Shown one piece after another: positions 24,455-36,370 of a stretch of 64,000 nucleotides of DNA. A model generated the notes under the pieces. The model saw nothing but the letters and a program-made list of their open reading frames with translations, was not told the DNA's origin and ran no database searches. The translations under genes and the position numbers were made by a program. The stretch is from NCBI RefSeq assembly GCF_014805625.2, contig NW_023998426.1:2487002-2551001 (forward strand), in the 5' to 3' direction. How positions within the stretch are numbered: the first letter of the stretch is position 1; every line of letters begins with the position of its first letter. Source of the stretch: Glossina fuscipes. Taxonomy: Eukaryota; Arthropoda; Insecta; Diptera; Glossinidae.

Positions 24455-24670
24455 CATCCGCTTGAGTGGCCGAGTAGGCAAGAGCCTCGACTAGCAACTC
24501 AGTGGTTGTCGTTGGTTCAAATCTCAAGTGCAGTAGTAGAGTTTTTAATAAACCCGAAAGCCTTAGGTAGTGCGCTAGTGCTTTAAGACTTTAGTCTTGG
24601 AATTTATTCTCTGACTAAATTAACAATAATTATAATAATGATAATGATAATAATAATGATAGTAGTTTCT
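24455..24670 (+). mobile_element. tRNA-derived SINE-like element, copy 1
   Basis: A box-A-like TGGCCGAGTAGGCA lies at 24467-24480 and a box-B-like GGTTCAAATC at 24514-24523, with the spacing expected for a tRNA-type RNA polymerase III promoter. A body follows that shares with copy 2 (54772-54970) the order AAGNGCAGTAG, TTTTNAATA, then GCCTT. The tail is an AATAATGAT-type simple repeat (24622-24666). SINEs are tRNA-headed retroposons mobilised by LINE machinery. The head is too degenerate to be a functional tRNA. The case rests on the shared structure of two copies. Confidence 0.6.
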
Positions 24671-25454
24671 GTTAATAAAATTTCGAAAGGCGAGGAATAT
24701 ATTGCGCTTGAAAAAGAGAATTAATTAATAAGAGGAAATCGGGCGTGGACCGTCCTATAGTGAAATACTCTCAAAGCGTAAAAGACTTGGAACTTTTCAC
24801 ATACATTGATTTTTCTTGAAACTCTTTCAAGCCTGCAAGAAATATGTAAACACGGAGATGCTCGTATCTTTCCAAGAATTTCATAATATAAGCGACATAT
24901 GAAGTCAATATTGGCGACTGACAGTATGAATATATTGTAGCAAATACTATCTGTCAAATATTAATCGAATTGCAATTAGTTTCAAATGTGTAATCATTGC
25001 ATAACCAAGTGTGTACGTGAGTGTTGCATTAATGTCTGAAAATAGATGCATACGACGTGTAATTTATGATGGCTTTTACACGCTCTTCCGCCGGTAGTGT
25101 AGTGTTAACTCTGAAATTGCGATAACGCTTTAATTTTATTTCCAATGAAATACAACAGTGGTTTTTGAAATTTTCAATAAATCGGATCTCATATAACACA
25201 AATAATTTTTTATTTCCTGTGAACAGCAGAGCATATACCCACACATACGCATACACATATATATATACATAAAATTATTTTCATTCAAAGTCATGCAGGT
25301 GTATACTTTTATAAGCGACACTAAATATTTACTTCAAATGCAAATCGGCCATAACGTGTTCAGGTGTGTTACACTCATTGCTAAAAGAATATCAGTATAT
25401 TACACTTACCATAGTGTGCGCAACATATTTATCATTAAGTCTCTTATACTATAT
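24671..25454. other. No gene recognised
   Basis: AT-rich unique sequence with an ATAT/ACATAC patch near 25245-25270. Confidence 0.55.
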
Positions 25455-26225
25455 ACTGCTATTCACTCGTTCGTTCGTCCATTATGACTGTTTCTAAGTT
25501 TTTGGTCATTTCATAGTCTCTCGTTCGCCTATTTCGTTCGTCTATTTATATGTTCTTCGTCCTCTCCTATGGAAAGATCATTGCCTCCTAATTGCTCAAT
25601 CAAGCCTATCTGTCTGCTTATCCGTTGTATTTACGTACGTTTTGCTTCTTTACCTGACTACATTAGATTTTCTCTCGCCTTTCGATCTAATTGTCTGTTG
25701 CACTTTCCGTCGTACCTGTCTACCTGCTCGCCTAGCAATATTTATTTGACCTCCCGTCCGTCTGTTAAACCGCCTACATACTCGCCTGTCTATCTAATTA
25801 TTTATCCATTTTCTGTTTGTGCATCCTAGACTATCCATCTATAGAGCTTTTAGTCTCCAGATTCGTCTAGTTACCCATTTGTCTTTCCATCCGTCTATCC
25901 GCCTATTTGGTCTCGTAAGAAATCCATTTCGCTGTTCTGCTGCTTATCTGGCGCGGCTCATCTAGCCCCCCCTAGCCTTCTTAGTAGCCTTTTACTTCCC
26001 CGTGCTTAACTGTCCTCTTGATTACGTTTTCATGGAGCTATGTTCATGTTTGGCTTCTATCGATCAATGTAATCCTTTGCTCGTCTATTTGCTTCTTTGG
26101 CTGATCATATATATGTTGTTTCCTTCCCCCCTTCATTTGACCCATTGTCTGGTCGTCTACTGTTCATTTGTCCATGGATTACTTCTTCGATCACCTTGTT
26201 TTCCTATAGTTTTCTTTAGATAGTA
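25455..26225 (+). repeat. Pyrimidine-rich decayed tetranucleotide tract (~770 bp)
   Basis: The plus strand is strongly biased to C and T. It is built from scrambled 4-mers such as TCGT, CTAT, CTGT, CCGT and CGCC (for example TCGTTCGTTCGTCC, CTATCTGTCTGC, CCGTCCGTCTG, CCATCCGTCTATCCGCC). No exact unit survives. It reads as an old (CTGT/CTAT/CCGT) array decayed by mutation. The plus-strand frames at 25569-25829 and 26002-26223 exist because the tract is poor in the purines needed for stop codons, and are not genes. Confidence 0.7.
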
Positions 26226-26302
26226 GGTAGTGTGTACATGAGATTCGTTCGCAGACTTACATAATTTTCTTCTTACTGGTTTTGTCATTTTCTCATTTAC
26301 AG

Positions 26303-26339
26303 GGTAGCGGCGTTTTAAATTACAAACCGCGCCGATACA
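26303..26339 (+). CDS. Candidate 37-nt coding exon (partial gene)
   Basis: The acceptor TTCTCATTTACAG ends at 26302. The donor ACA|GTAAGT begins at 26340 and matches the consensus closely. The enclosed 37 nt are GC- and CpG-rich compared with the flanks. Only one of three frames lacks stops; it reads GSGVLNYKPRRY, starts in phase 0 and leaves one base (phase 1). A long pyrimidine-rich tract lies less than 80 bp upstream. I do not recognise the protein. At 37 nt it would be a microexon, which is often alternatively spliced. A chance arrangement in AT-rich DNA cannot be excluded, but the combination of both splice sites, open frame and base composition is the best exon signal in the window. Confidence 0.4.
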
Positions 26340-27289
26340 GTAAGTAATGAATGCTTCACGTATACATGCGCAACAAAAGTATACGCTGTATGCCTGTATG
26401 TAAGCATACAGTAACGCCTTTGCTGGCGACGCAATAACTAGAGCATAAATTTACAGTGTTTTCTTTTTTCTTTCGTTTCTTTGATTTTTCTATCCACCAA
26501 CACCACATGGTATATTAACTTTGTCAATACATGTATAACCGCAAGAAGAAAAATGTCTCGGGGGTAAGACAAATTTCATATCTACTCATACTTTATACGC
26601 TTAAGTCAAAAATTTTTATCGCAATAGAAAAAAAAAAAAATGATTTGATATTTTTTAAGGGCTTTAGCAAATACAGAGAAAAAGAGAGAAAGAGATTGCT
26701 ATTGAAAGAAATTTAAGCGATAACTACTATATGTACAATTTTATGGTCCGAATTGAAGATCAATGACTATTTTGAAAATAAAGGCAAACACAACACACAA
26801 CAAAAAATAAAAAATGGGTCAACGTTAAAGTAACTCTTTCTACCGTTTATTCAGGCCGCTACTGAAGAAGAATCAAAAACTAATAACTTTACAGTTTACA
26901 GCGTAAAACGCAACAGATATCTAAGAAGAGACAAAGAGTGCATTTTTTTTTTTTTTTTTTTTTTGATTACGATTCGTGCCTATCGGTGCGGTTCAGCTGT
27001 CTATTATTTCCTAGAATACTTACTCATAGTAGCTGAGATGAACACCTGACACTTGCAACATATATTTTTAGCTTTATTTCAAAGCGTATGCGGTTTGCAT
27101 TGAAAAAATTATGTAAGCCGAACGCGAAAAAGCCTACGTTAGCGAAAAACCTACAACTATTTCGAAAATTCCACAGAGACTTTTTTCACATCACAAGTGT
27201 TTTGCATTCCATCGGAAAGTGAAGTAAGCAACTTTAATATTTAGTCCTCATAACGTAACTGGGCCATCCAAACATCTCCGTCGTTGTTC
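26340..27289. other. No firm gene; weak acceptor-like site at 26854
   Basis: TACCGTTTATTCAG at 26841-26854 is followed by about 30 open codons in phase 0 (starting AATEEESKTNNF). It has no good donor, and its phase does not fit the exon at 26303-26339. A poly-T run lies at 26943-26964. Confidence 0.35.
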
Positions 27290-27620
27290 ATCACTACTTT
27301 TTATAACTTACATCAGTTGCATGGTATGTTTGGATGTACATAATACCAAGAAGGACTTAAGGAGACAAATCCACCTTTCATTAAAGCGATTTGAGAGTAG
27401 TGTCGGTCCGTCAGTCCGTTTAGTTATATTTTAATGATATCTGGTATACTGACTTATTTAGGCCCATGGAGGAACGCTATTGAAAATGATTCGGATCGAA
27501 CCTTCTTTTCCATCACTTCTCCAACAACGCCTCATTTCAAAAAGTCATTATATGATGGATAGTATAACGTAGTTAATGGTGGACCATGATCCATTGCAGT
27601 GTTTTTATATGTTCTTTCTA
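27290..27620 (-). repeat. Dispersed repeat family A, copy (minus)
   Basis: AAATCCACCTTTCATTAAAG, GTCGGTCCGTCAGTCCG, GGAGGAACGCTATTGAAAAT and ATGGTGGACCATGATCCATT with CAGTGTTTTTATATG follow minus-orientation order. Confidence 0.7.
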
Positions 27621-28364
27621 TTTCTTTTGAAGCGAGTTTCCCAACACAAACTATGCAAGAATTGCAGATCACTTCGCTAGGATATGCTAGGTTCTATCAT
27701 TTTCCAACCAATCCTTCCTCCCCCTTAACCTATGCTCTTAATTAAGGTGAATGGACTTGCAAAAGCTTTCTGGTACCATAAACGATCCCTGGTTACGGTA
27801 TGAAGTTTATTATTACTTCAGGCCATGTGAACAGCAACGCGAGCTTTGCTCTGTCGAACATAACTGCAAAAAAAAAAACAATTTTTATTTTTTTTCATTT
27901 CTAGGTATAAACGTTTCGCAATTCTTCAATTTAGCATTAATCATTAACACGATTACTTTAGTAACATTTCCAAAGAAATCACAGTAATTAGTCACTCACT
28001 TATGATGGACTTTGTGTTCAAGTTGTTGTTCGGTTTATATAAATCGCTGCTGGCGTTTTCAGTATTAAATTACATATGCAGGTATTCCGTCTTTATTGAT
28101 GAGCATAAATTTGCTGGCAATCTTTTGATGGATATTAGAGAAACTTTCGTCACTATGGGAATTATCTGATAAGAGGGCGTGATATTATATGAATGAATAA
28201 AAATTAATTATTAAAAATTAAAGCAGATTTGAAAATTTACTTTAAAAAGTAAAAATTTTCTGCAAAACTTAAATTTCACTTCAGATACTCTCCCCGTCTA
28301 TGGAACATGCATAGATAAAATGAATTTACATAATATGCATGCCTTGGTATGCATGTACATATAC

Positions 28365-28424
<60 letters not shown>

Positions 28425-28644
28425 TTTGCAAGCTGCTTTTGCTTTTGCTCTTGATTTCTGCTCACTGCTTATTTTAATATGTTGATTTAATTTGTAGCAA
28501 CAACAATAGTGTACGGTAAAGGTGTTAATTGCAAATGGGGTCGATCATGCATCTTTTATAAGTATATCCGTTACTTTCCTATTGTCTTTAACTTATCCCT
28601 AAGTTGCATTTATCATCTGCATGCACATGTATGTGTATGTTTGC

Positions 28645-28677
<33 letters not shown>

Positions 28678-28965
28678 TATATAAAAAGTGACCGGTTTAT
28701 TGCTTGCACAAAGCTCATCAATCAAAATTTATGGCTTTTACAGTTTGTTGCACTGTGGTCTAAAAAGCAAAACCAACGTTTATGGAGAGCTGGTGAAAAT
28801 GCCACAGCATTTGTAACAACAAATATTCGACAAGTAATTGATGTCATGTAAAGCAATTTCGTATTTGTCAACACTTTAATTTGCATATCACGCAAACATA
28901 CATATGCACGCTTATAAAAGGAAAATGAAATGAAATTTTGGTTTCGCGCATTCGCATATTTTCTG

Positions 28966-29000
<35 letters not shown>

Positions 29001-29246
29001 GCTTCTATTTTGATGCATTTATACAAAAGCATAGAATGTAATGACTTTTTCATATAAACATTTTTTGAGTTAATTTAGTTTCTATGCTGTGGCGAAGCTT
29101 TCTTCAGGTGTTATCCCAGCCAGAGTTCTTCAATTTTTATGCCGCAATTTCCTCGCAAAAATTCAAATAATTTCTTTGTGGCTTCTCTAATTTTGTTTGC
29201 TTTATAAATAAATATAAGACAATTTTGGAAATATTTCCGCCGAACG
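27621..29246. other. No gene; microsatellites
   Basis: The stretch includes (AT)n of about 48 bp at 28371-28418, (GTAT)n at 28646-28673 and poly-T at 28966-28994. The 78-codon frame at 27751-27987 contains homopolymer Lys/Phe runs and no motif. Confidence 0.65.
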
Positions 29247-29630
29247 CTTAATACCAAACGCTGCCAACGAGAATTGCACTTCTGTTCAAAAATCGACGGA
29301 AATACCAGAAAACTCAACCCAAGTTCAGCTTTTTACATGGCATCCGTCCATCGAACCGTGTATTCAACAAAACCGTTCCGCAATACTTTGAAAGCATTTA
29401 ACTCGAAAGGGATGGCCCCTACGACTTACTTACCAAGCTCGAGTTGCTACTACTATCGCTACTGTGCATCGAAGGAACACGCACTTGCTGAGCAGCACTT
29501 TGCCCCTTATGTGTTTGCTTCAAAGAACCAAAAGCTTTTTTGACGTCACATTCACAAATTATCAGGCGGAGAAGAGATATGTAAAAAAATGTATTTCCGA
29601 ACAAGTCCAAGCGCATGATACCAAAAAATA
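29247..29630 (+). mobile_element. Decayed mariner transposase 3' part (mauritiana-like)
   Basis: Conceptual translation in shifting frames resembles the C-terminal half of mariner transposase. A leucine-asparagine start of the block (CTTAATACCAAACGC) is followed by a degraded HDNARPH region (TTTACATGGCATCCG), the AYSPDLAPSDYHLF region (CTTACTTACCAAGC), and a clear EHALAEQHF at 29481-29510 that matches the family's GHALAEQRF. A later KLPERWEKC-like segment is recognisable near 29556-29590. Several frameshifts and substitutions make it inactive. No terminal inverted repeats were found. The copy at 55152-55400 shares the same start block. The 89-codon frame at 29274-29543 is this relic. Confidence 0.65.
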
Positions 29631-29689
29631 TTATGTTTGGTCGTGAAGAAGGGAAGGAACTAAATTTTCACACTCTACAACACTTGCTT

Positions 29690-30210
29690 TCAATGCTTTC
29701 AATTTTCAAAATGAAAGCGGAAAGCACAGTCGTGGGCGTGTCCCTTCATCGGTTTTATTAATCGTCGAATTCTTTTGCGAATTTGTAGGCGGTGTCTTAA
29801 TTTTTGCGAACGGGAATATGTTATTATAGACACTACACAGTTGCGCAGGCAGACAGATGGACAGACAAACCGCCGGACATACTTATATGCATTCCGATGT
29901 TGAAACTGGCCCAGAATGCATATACTTTGTGGGATGTTTGAAGCTTGCTTCTGCACCAAAACCAATTTTTCATTCCTTTTGAAAAACATAAGGGTTCTCA
30001 GCTTAGCTGATACTATAGGCGAGTCCTTCGACCGATTTTGCTCATTTTCAACATCAATCTGCGGGCAAGATGAGAATGGTTGAAGAGAATGGTTACAACA
30101 GACATTACATAGGCGGACAGGAGGATATGCGTAAATCAATTTAAAATTTGATGCTGATCAAGATTATATATGCTTTGTGAGACCTCTGAAGCTTCCTCTT
30201 CTGGGCATAA
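29690..30210 (+). repeat. Dispersed repeat family F, composite of two copies (plus)
   Basis: CAGTCGTGGGCGTGTCCC (29728-29745) precedes CAGACAGATGGACAGAC (29850-29866), then ATGCATATACTTTGTGGGAT and GAAGCTTGCTTCTG. A second partial copy at 30100-30210 has GGCGGACAGGAGGATATG, GCTGATCAAGATTATATATG, then CTTTGTGAGACCTCTGAAGC and TTCCTCTTCTGG. This resembles a repeat type common in higher-fly introns. The 146-codon minus frame at 29699-30139 lies within it. Confidence 0.55.
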
Positions 30211-30814
30211 AAAAAAGCAGTGGGATTTAATAAAAGATTTTTTTTATTATTATTTCAAACGTGCCTGATTCATTGGATCACTTTTTGTATACGCTTTACA
30301 GAATGCACATCATCATGCTTTGTGTTTACCGTTCAGAAAGCTTTTTAAGGTTTGTTGTTGCTTTTTAGATCAACCAACAGGAATCAGTTTCTTTAAACTA
30401 AAAATCTCTGCGATGACTTAACCATATTTGCCGATTTTTCAAATAAGTAAAAAAACAAGATGACGAAAAGTAAGTTCGTATAAAAGGCGATTGAGTGCAA
30501 AAAAATTCTATTACTTTTTATGCATTATAATCTATGTCCTTCAAGGGATTACTTCAGGGTTTAGATGAGATGCTTACCACATAATAAGAGTTGACCATAA
30601 TTATGCGCATTAAGTAACGAACGCTACTGTCTAGTTACAGCATGCAAATGTAAGACGAATTACTTTTCTTTTTTTTTTTTTTATTGCATTGTAGTCAGCG
30701 GTAATTACTATTAGTAATCAGCTTATTTAGTCATACATCTTCTCCTGAATTTTGAATTATTTAATTTTTCTATTATTTTATTTGAATGTTGTACTACAGA
30801 TTTTACCATTTCTC

Positions 30815-30850
<36 letters not shown>

Positions 30851-31294
30851 ACAATACTATGACGTTAGCAGACAAATAATTTAAAGTAAAACGTTTTATA
30901 TACAAAGCTTTTACATACAACAACAACAACCGCAATCTTTCTTTTCAGCAATATATTACTTGTTATGATGTTGTGTCGAATTGAATTCGAGTACGCAGTG
31001 TCCAGACCAGATGAGCATGTTTAAATTGAATCAAACTCTCACGCTATTCAAAAATACAAAATAACTTATGGGATTGTTGAAGCGAATTTAGTTTTATTAT
31101 AAATAGAGAGATATAAACTTGAGACTTTTGAATAAAAGAAATCGTGAGAATAGCCATAAATATATTTTACAAAAAAAAAAAAAAAAAAATAAACGAAAAA
31201 TTTTCATAGAAACATGCATCTCTATCTATGAATGAAATGATATACTTGTGCAGTAGACCATTATAAAAGACAGATAACACGCATTCAGTCTCGG

Positions 31295-31327
<33 letters not shown>

Positions 31328-31629
31328 ATATATATAATATAATAAATTCATTTAAGCATGCGAATTACTATTGGAGCAGAGATTAATTTCTTAACGATAA
31401 ATTAAGCAAATCTATCTTATTTATACATCCGACCCGAATTAAATAAAAAAGAAGTAAATTGTTTAAGAAGTTTTCAGTTTTCCATCACAAGTTGAACTTA
31501 ATCTGCTTAAGTTAAAACGCAAATTCGGCGCCTATTTATCCCTACAGTCAATGTTAAACATTCCCTTTCCTTAAACATTGCAGAACGGCTTTCATTCATT
31601 AAGTATTATAGAGACTCAGACTTTCCTTT
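30211..31629. other. No gene; microsatellites
   Basis: The stretch includes poly-T near 30667-30682, (AT)n at 30820-30848, poly-A at 31171-31189, and (AT)n followed by (GT)n at 31295-31335. Confidence 0.65.
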
Positions 31630-31975
31630 ATATTCTACACCATTTGTGTGTGTTTAAGAGTACATTAACTTTGTGAGAATGTACGCAATATTCCGGAAGC
31701 ACTTGAGATAAATCCACCTTTTATTATTCCGATCAATTCAGAATCGCTTTCTAAAGATATTTACGCTTGTCGGTCCGTATGTCCATGTTTTTTTTTTCTT
31801 TTGTTACTACGCTAATGTGTTTTCGCTCCAGGACAAACGTTATTGTATATCGTTCAGATGGGACCATCTGCCACTGTAAAGTTTCATTTTGAAAAATTGA
31901 TATATGAATGCCTCTAAGATGGCGTAGATTATTTAATTGTTGCTTTACTTGTTATACCTAATGTTTGGACTGATT
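31630..31975 (-). repeat. Dispersed repeat family A, copy (minus)
   Basis: ATTCTACACCATTTGTG, TAAATCCACCTTTTATTATT, CCGATCAATTCAGAATCG, GTCGGTCCGTATGTCC, AGGACAAACGTTATTG and TTTTGAAAAATTGATATATG keep minus-orientation order. Confidence 0.7.
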
Positions 31976-32194
31976 TGGCTTGGCTTGGTGTTATCAGCCT
32001 CGTTAATAAGCATATTAAATAGCAGATGAGTGGAAAGAGAAACGCTATCGAGCTGAATACGTTTGAAGCAAATTAAAACGCCTTAGACCTACCCTGTAGC
32101 TACAGTGCTGTAACTTTCAAATTTGAAAGCTAATTGTTACTTACTTAACTTCATATAACCTAAATTCATTTTTTTTTTTTTTTTTGCTTAATAG

Positions 32195-32460
32195 ATAACA
32201 TGGACCTCTTCGAATATTTGGAAAAACTGAAAGTAGTGCCTGTGTGAAAAAAATCTCTGCTGGGAAGTTACAGTGTAATCTCTTACCCGATATTTATATT
32301 GATTTAAAAACGATTCCCAATAAGATTATGTTGATGGAATTTTATTGCTTGTACGAGAAGGATATAACCTCGTCTTTAAATCGCGACTTTGGCCTCTAAT
32401 GCAGACTTTTACAGGTCACTACTAGAACAACTGAAGTGTACTAAGGCACTTTTTTTGTGT
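32195..32460 (+). mobile_element. Possible decayed mariner transposase fragment
   Basis: Around 32321-32345 the translation KIMLMEFY resembles the mariner KVMLSVWWD region. At about 32395-32440 the translation NADFYRSLLEQL resembles the family's NADLYRQQLDRL region, at roughly the right distance from the first block. The rest is lost and a (TG)n repeat lies downstream at 32485-32500. The fragment is weaker than the relic at 29.2 kb and may be a different mariner subfamily. The 62-codon frame at 32389-32577 is part of it. Confidence 0.35.
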
Positions 32461-32699
32461 GAACATTTATACTGCAGATTACATTGTGTGTGTGTGTGTG
32501 TCCAAATTTTTCACATTTTTCCGTCTGCTAAAATACTCATCGAGTTTTTCGATAAATATATGAAATGTAAATTGTAACGGAATTTTCCAATACAGAACCA
32601 TGTGCAGAGAGCATTGCAAAAATAGACTAATGCAACGCAATTCAATAGCATTCTTTCTTGGTCGAAACCATGAAAAAATTCCCATTCAAAATTCATTAT

Positions 32700-32910
32700 G
32701 AGTTACAAAGTTGCGTTTTATAGGCTGAATATAACAATACGTGGACGGGCATCACAAAAAGAGGCAGACGGATAGCCAAACGTAAATTGATCCAGAAAAC
32801 GTTTCCAACTGTTATAGGATATATTCAAGATGGGTTTCTCACATCACGTCCTGGGCTGTACGTCATCTGCACCAACTTAATATGTCCTAAGGTACGGTAT
32901 AAAGTCGTTT
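32700..32910 (+). repeat. Dispersed repeat family F, copy (plus)
   Basis: GAGGCAGACGGATAGCC, AAATTGATCCAGAAAACG, GGATATATTCAAGATGGG, and ATCTGCACCAACTTAATATG with TCCTAAGG correspond in order to family F. Confidence 0.5.
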
Positions 32911-34260
32911 TATCTGAGAGAAAAAAGATAATACGTAAGGGTTGAGGAGAAACCTTTCCAATGTCCAAACTACAATATGAAGTTTCATTTGATTTGCACT
33001 TACTCTCTCAAGCAAGGGCAGTATCTGGGCTGAACTGAAACTTTTCAATACTACCAATAAACATTTTTCAAGCGCATTTAGCGAAAGAACTCCGCATTGG
33101 GCCTTATTCCGATATTAACTTTTCAATCAAAGTGGATTGCAAGTCCAAATCCAGTTCACTTCCCCAAGATTGATGAAAGTCAAATTTTCGATAAATAAAA
33201 ATGCATATATTTTTTGATAACAGAGGCGCAGGAGAGCAGCCTTTTCGTGCGTAAAAAATTGCTCAATGTTACTGTAGGTAGGACTTGGACAAGAACTGAT
33301 GCATTATATAATAAACTTTTATTTCGTGACTACAAAAATTCAGATATGTATCAACTCGCACATGTCCGTAACATTATTTAATGAAGTTATTTCGCCCTTA
33401 AACGTGATATTGATTGTATCATGCTGTAGTGAGTGCACAGTCTATCACACCTTGTTGTCTATCTGTGTGTACATTAAAAAATTAAAAAATGTCGAATGAA
33501 ATTTTAGCTTTATATAAAGGCCTCTAATTATAATGAAGTTAATATGTCCTGGCGGTTGTTGCTAAGCTCATTGCAGGGTAGTGAAGAGAATTTAATCCGT
33601 TTCACGACGAATCTTGGACACTCGTCATTATATTACATCAACAGAGAAAAAAATTTCAAGAAATATTTTTTTTGCTTTTAATTATGAGCAATTGATCGAT
33701 CTTATTCGATGATCGATGATATTTCAGAGAATAGGAGGTACATGAGGTATTTCTATTACGTTTCAAATTCTCAAAATCTCTTCAAAAGCGTATATTCCAG
33801 GTCTTCTCTCTATTAAGCAAGCAGTTGGTTCATGACTTTTTCCGCAGTTTTCTATTGTAAGTATATCGTGTGCATTTTCGGACTCTCAGTCTTTGTGATA
33901 GAGAACGTTCTCATAATAGGCGACATAATAGGAGGAAAAGCGGGACAGAGTTGCATTAATTCAAAATTTAGTGTTGATCACAGAATGTGTGTAAATATTC
34001 TGCATGGGATCTGCAGGGGTTAGTAGATTGAGTGTCGCAAATAGTAAGACAAATATAATTTACATCGCATTCAGTTCGCGTAATGGTGGGCATAATGAAC
34101 ACATGTACAGTGAGGAGTGCAATGACAGTAATGCAATAATTATTTGAAAATATGTATGCGCTTTGCAGCGAAATACAGGTGAACGTGTCAAGTTGTGCAA
34201 TTGAAAATTAATGTGAAAAATGAATCAATAACCGCAACTACATCATCGTAGCATACGATA

Positions 34261-34301
<41 letters not shown>

Positions 34302-35789
34302 GTAAACTTTTGAATGCATTTAAATCCCAATTTTTTATTACCGCAGGTAATTCTATACGAATAAAAGTTCGAAACGTTTAGTATTTATTTTTCTATGCGA
34401 AATATTTGCACGTATCAACCTAGTTGAAAAGAAAATAAATAAATGTATGTAAACAAGACCTTTTTGTTGGTTTAAAAGCTCGATTTTTTGTTTTTTTTTT
34501 TCGCTTTTCTTTACAATTCAAACGAAGCTTAAATACAACATTTTGTTAAATATTTAAACGCGTAGCGCATAACGAAATGCGTTAAAAAAATTATTTGTTA
34601 AAATTCGTGAGGTATACCAGGCTTTGTACTTTCTTTTCTATTTAAATAGTGAGCGAGCAATAACTATTACAGAAAATCGTAAAAAAAGATATAGAGTCGC
34701 GCCAGTGCAAAATTACCTTATCCCGACTTAAGGGGAATGACAGTAAATACATTTTCAGTTAATTAACTAAATATTCGATAAGAGTTTTTCCTAACAAAAA
34801 TTTAACTGATAGTTAAATAAATTTAGTTTTCATTTCAAATCTATTTCATGGGAGTCCTCACTAATAGTACAGTTGTGAGATTTCTTCTCGTCAACAACTT
34901 AGTACCAAACCACCAGAAAGAAGAAAACAGTTCGATAAAATTTACCTTAAGAATACGAAGAAAGAGTCAATCACAATAAGCAACAATTCAATCGCAATAA
35001 TCTAACCTCCAGTTAGCAAAAGATATCGTCGCTTGATAGGAGAAAGGCTTAAAGTTCGAGGTTCTATAGTTTTCAACCATCTATCCCCAGAAAAAATCGT
35101 CATGCACCTTAAGCGAGCCAAACATACATATATTGTGAACATATATATATTTTTACCAATTTTAGAAAAATTTGGTAATTAAACTTCATCTGGCCGTAGT
35201 AACGTACTTAATGGCCTTTACCTGTCAGCCGCCAATATAGTGTTGGGGAGCAAACTATTTAACTTCTAGTTAAAAATGTCAGTGAAAAAGTCTGCTTTTT
35301 AGTAAACTTTCAGTTAAACGACTTACAACTTGTGAGCTAAACATAAAATTAAAGAAACCGTCTTCAGCACACGGATTATGAACGATTACAACGTAAGTAG
35401 TTCAATATAAGAGTCAAAAAGATACACCTTTGTAGAAAGCTTCGATTTTCTACATTTCGACGGATCTACATTGACATTTGCCAATACCATCCCATTTAGG
35501 GACTAGCCTTCTCTAAGAAATATCTTTCGAAATCACAGCGTATGCAGTTGAAAAACTCATAGAAACAAGTCTGAACTTTACTGTTACACTACTTTTCTTC
35601 GAAATAACATTCGCGAGTTAACACCAATGCTAACCTTAGCAAAATAATGCTCATTTTAAGCAAGTTTGACTATCGTCTAATAACTTAGGGCAATAGCTGC
35701 AAATCTAATATAAGCCGCTGTGTCACCAAACCCTCTGCTATATCATAGTTGAAGCTATGTCCCAGCTTTAGAAAGTAGACTCATCCCCA
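32911..35789. other. No gene recognised; (AT)n at 34262-34298
   Basis: Mostly unique AT-rich sequence. A GATCGATC/GATGATCGATGAT cluster lies near 33693-33719. Frames at 33299-33499 and 33832-34023 show no motif that I recognise. Confidence 0.55.
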
Positions 35790-36370
35790 TGTTTCTTAAG
35801 TCTGCTGTCACTGAAGATATAAAAAAGACTACTATTGCCAAAAAAAAAATCAAAGAATCACTGTCCGCAATGGACTACTGTTTATATGTCGCCAAGAAAT
35901 TCCATATTCGCCTAAAATGTTCACGTAGTTTTCGTCTTAAGCGTCCACGGGTTTTGAGAGGCTGCTCTTGTCTCAAATACTATAAACTAATCCTAGGTCT
36001 ACTAAATGCACACAGCTCTAAATACGGCGTTCTGCCGCTTGCCTAAGTCGAACTTTCACAACTGAGACCCGAGTTTAACCTATGAACCGTGCTTGTAAAA
36101 ACAAACTAAAAACTTACGGTTTGTCTGCCTTAAAAACTAACCGGAATACTTCGACTTCCAGCTGGAGACTAGGGACAGATTAAGGAATACCATCGCAACA
36201 TGCGGTGATAAGATTAGAAAGCGTTTTGGTTATCTAATCATGTCGGTGTGTTGGGAAGTGGGCAATCGAGTGACGAAACCTGCTGTTTCTGCATCTCTAA
36301 TCAGGGACGATGTCATAGAAAAGTTGGGAATCTACAAGTCCGCAAATTTTTACAATATAGCACTCGTTTT
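35790..36370 (+). mobile_element. Possible decayed non-LTR retrotransposon remnant
   Basis: The 85-codon frame at 35789-36046 has a basic composition with a segment (SFRLKRPRVLRG...LILGLL) that loosely resembles the region between reverse transcriptase and RNase H in insect non-LTR elements. Near 36285-36330 the translation ETCCFCISNQGRCHRK loosely recalls their C-terminal Cys/His region. No YADD-like catalytic motif is visible and frames are broken. A host exon or chance resemblance is possible. Confidence 0.2.

Noticed and set aside
24455..24545. Functional tRNA gene
   Set aside because: Box A and box B are present, but the cloverleaf stems do not pair consistently and a second copy shares the body and tail, so a SINE fits better.
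25569..26223. Two Ser/Pro/Leu-rich open frames
   Set aside because: They arise because the pyrimidine-rich tract lacks the purines needed for stop codons on the plus strand.
29699..30139. 146-codon minus-strand open frame
   Set aside because: It lies within the composite family F repeat and has no protein-like conservation signal.
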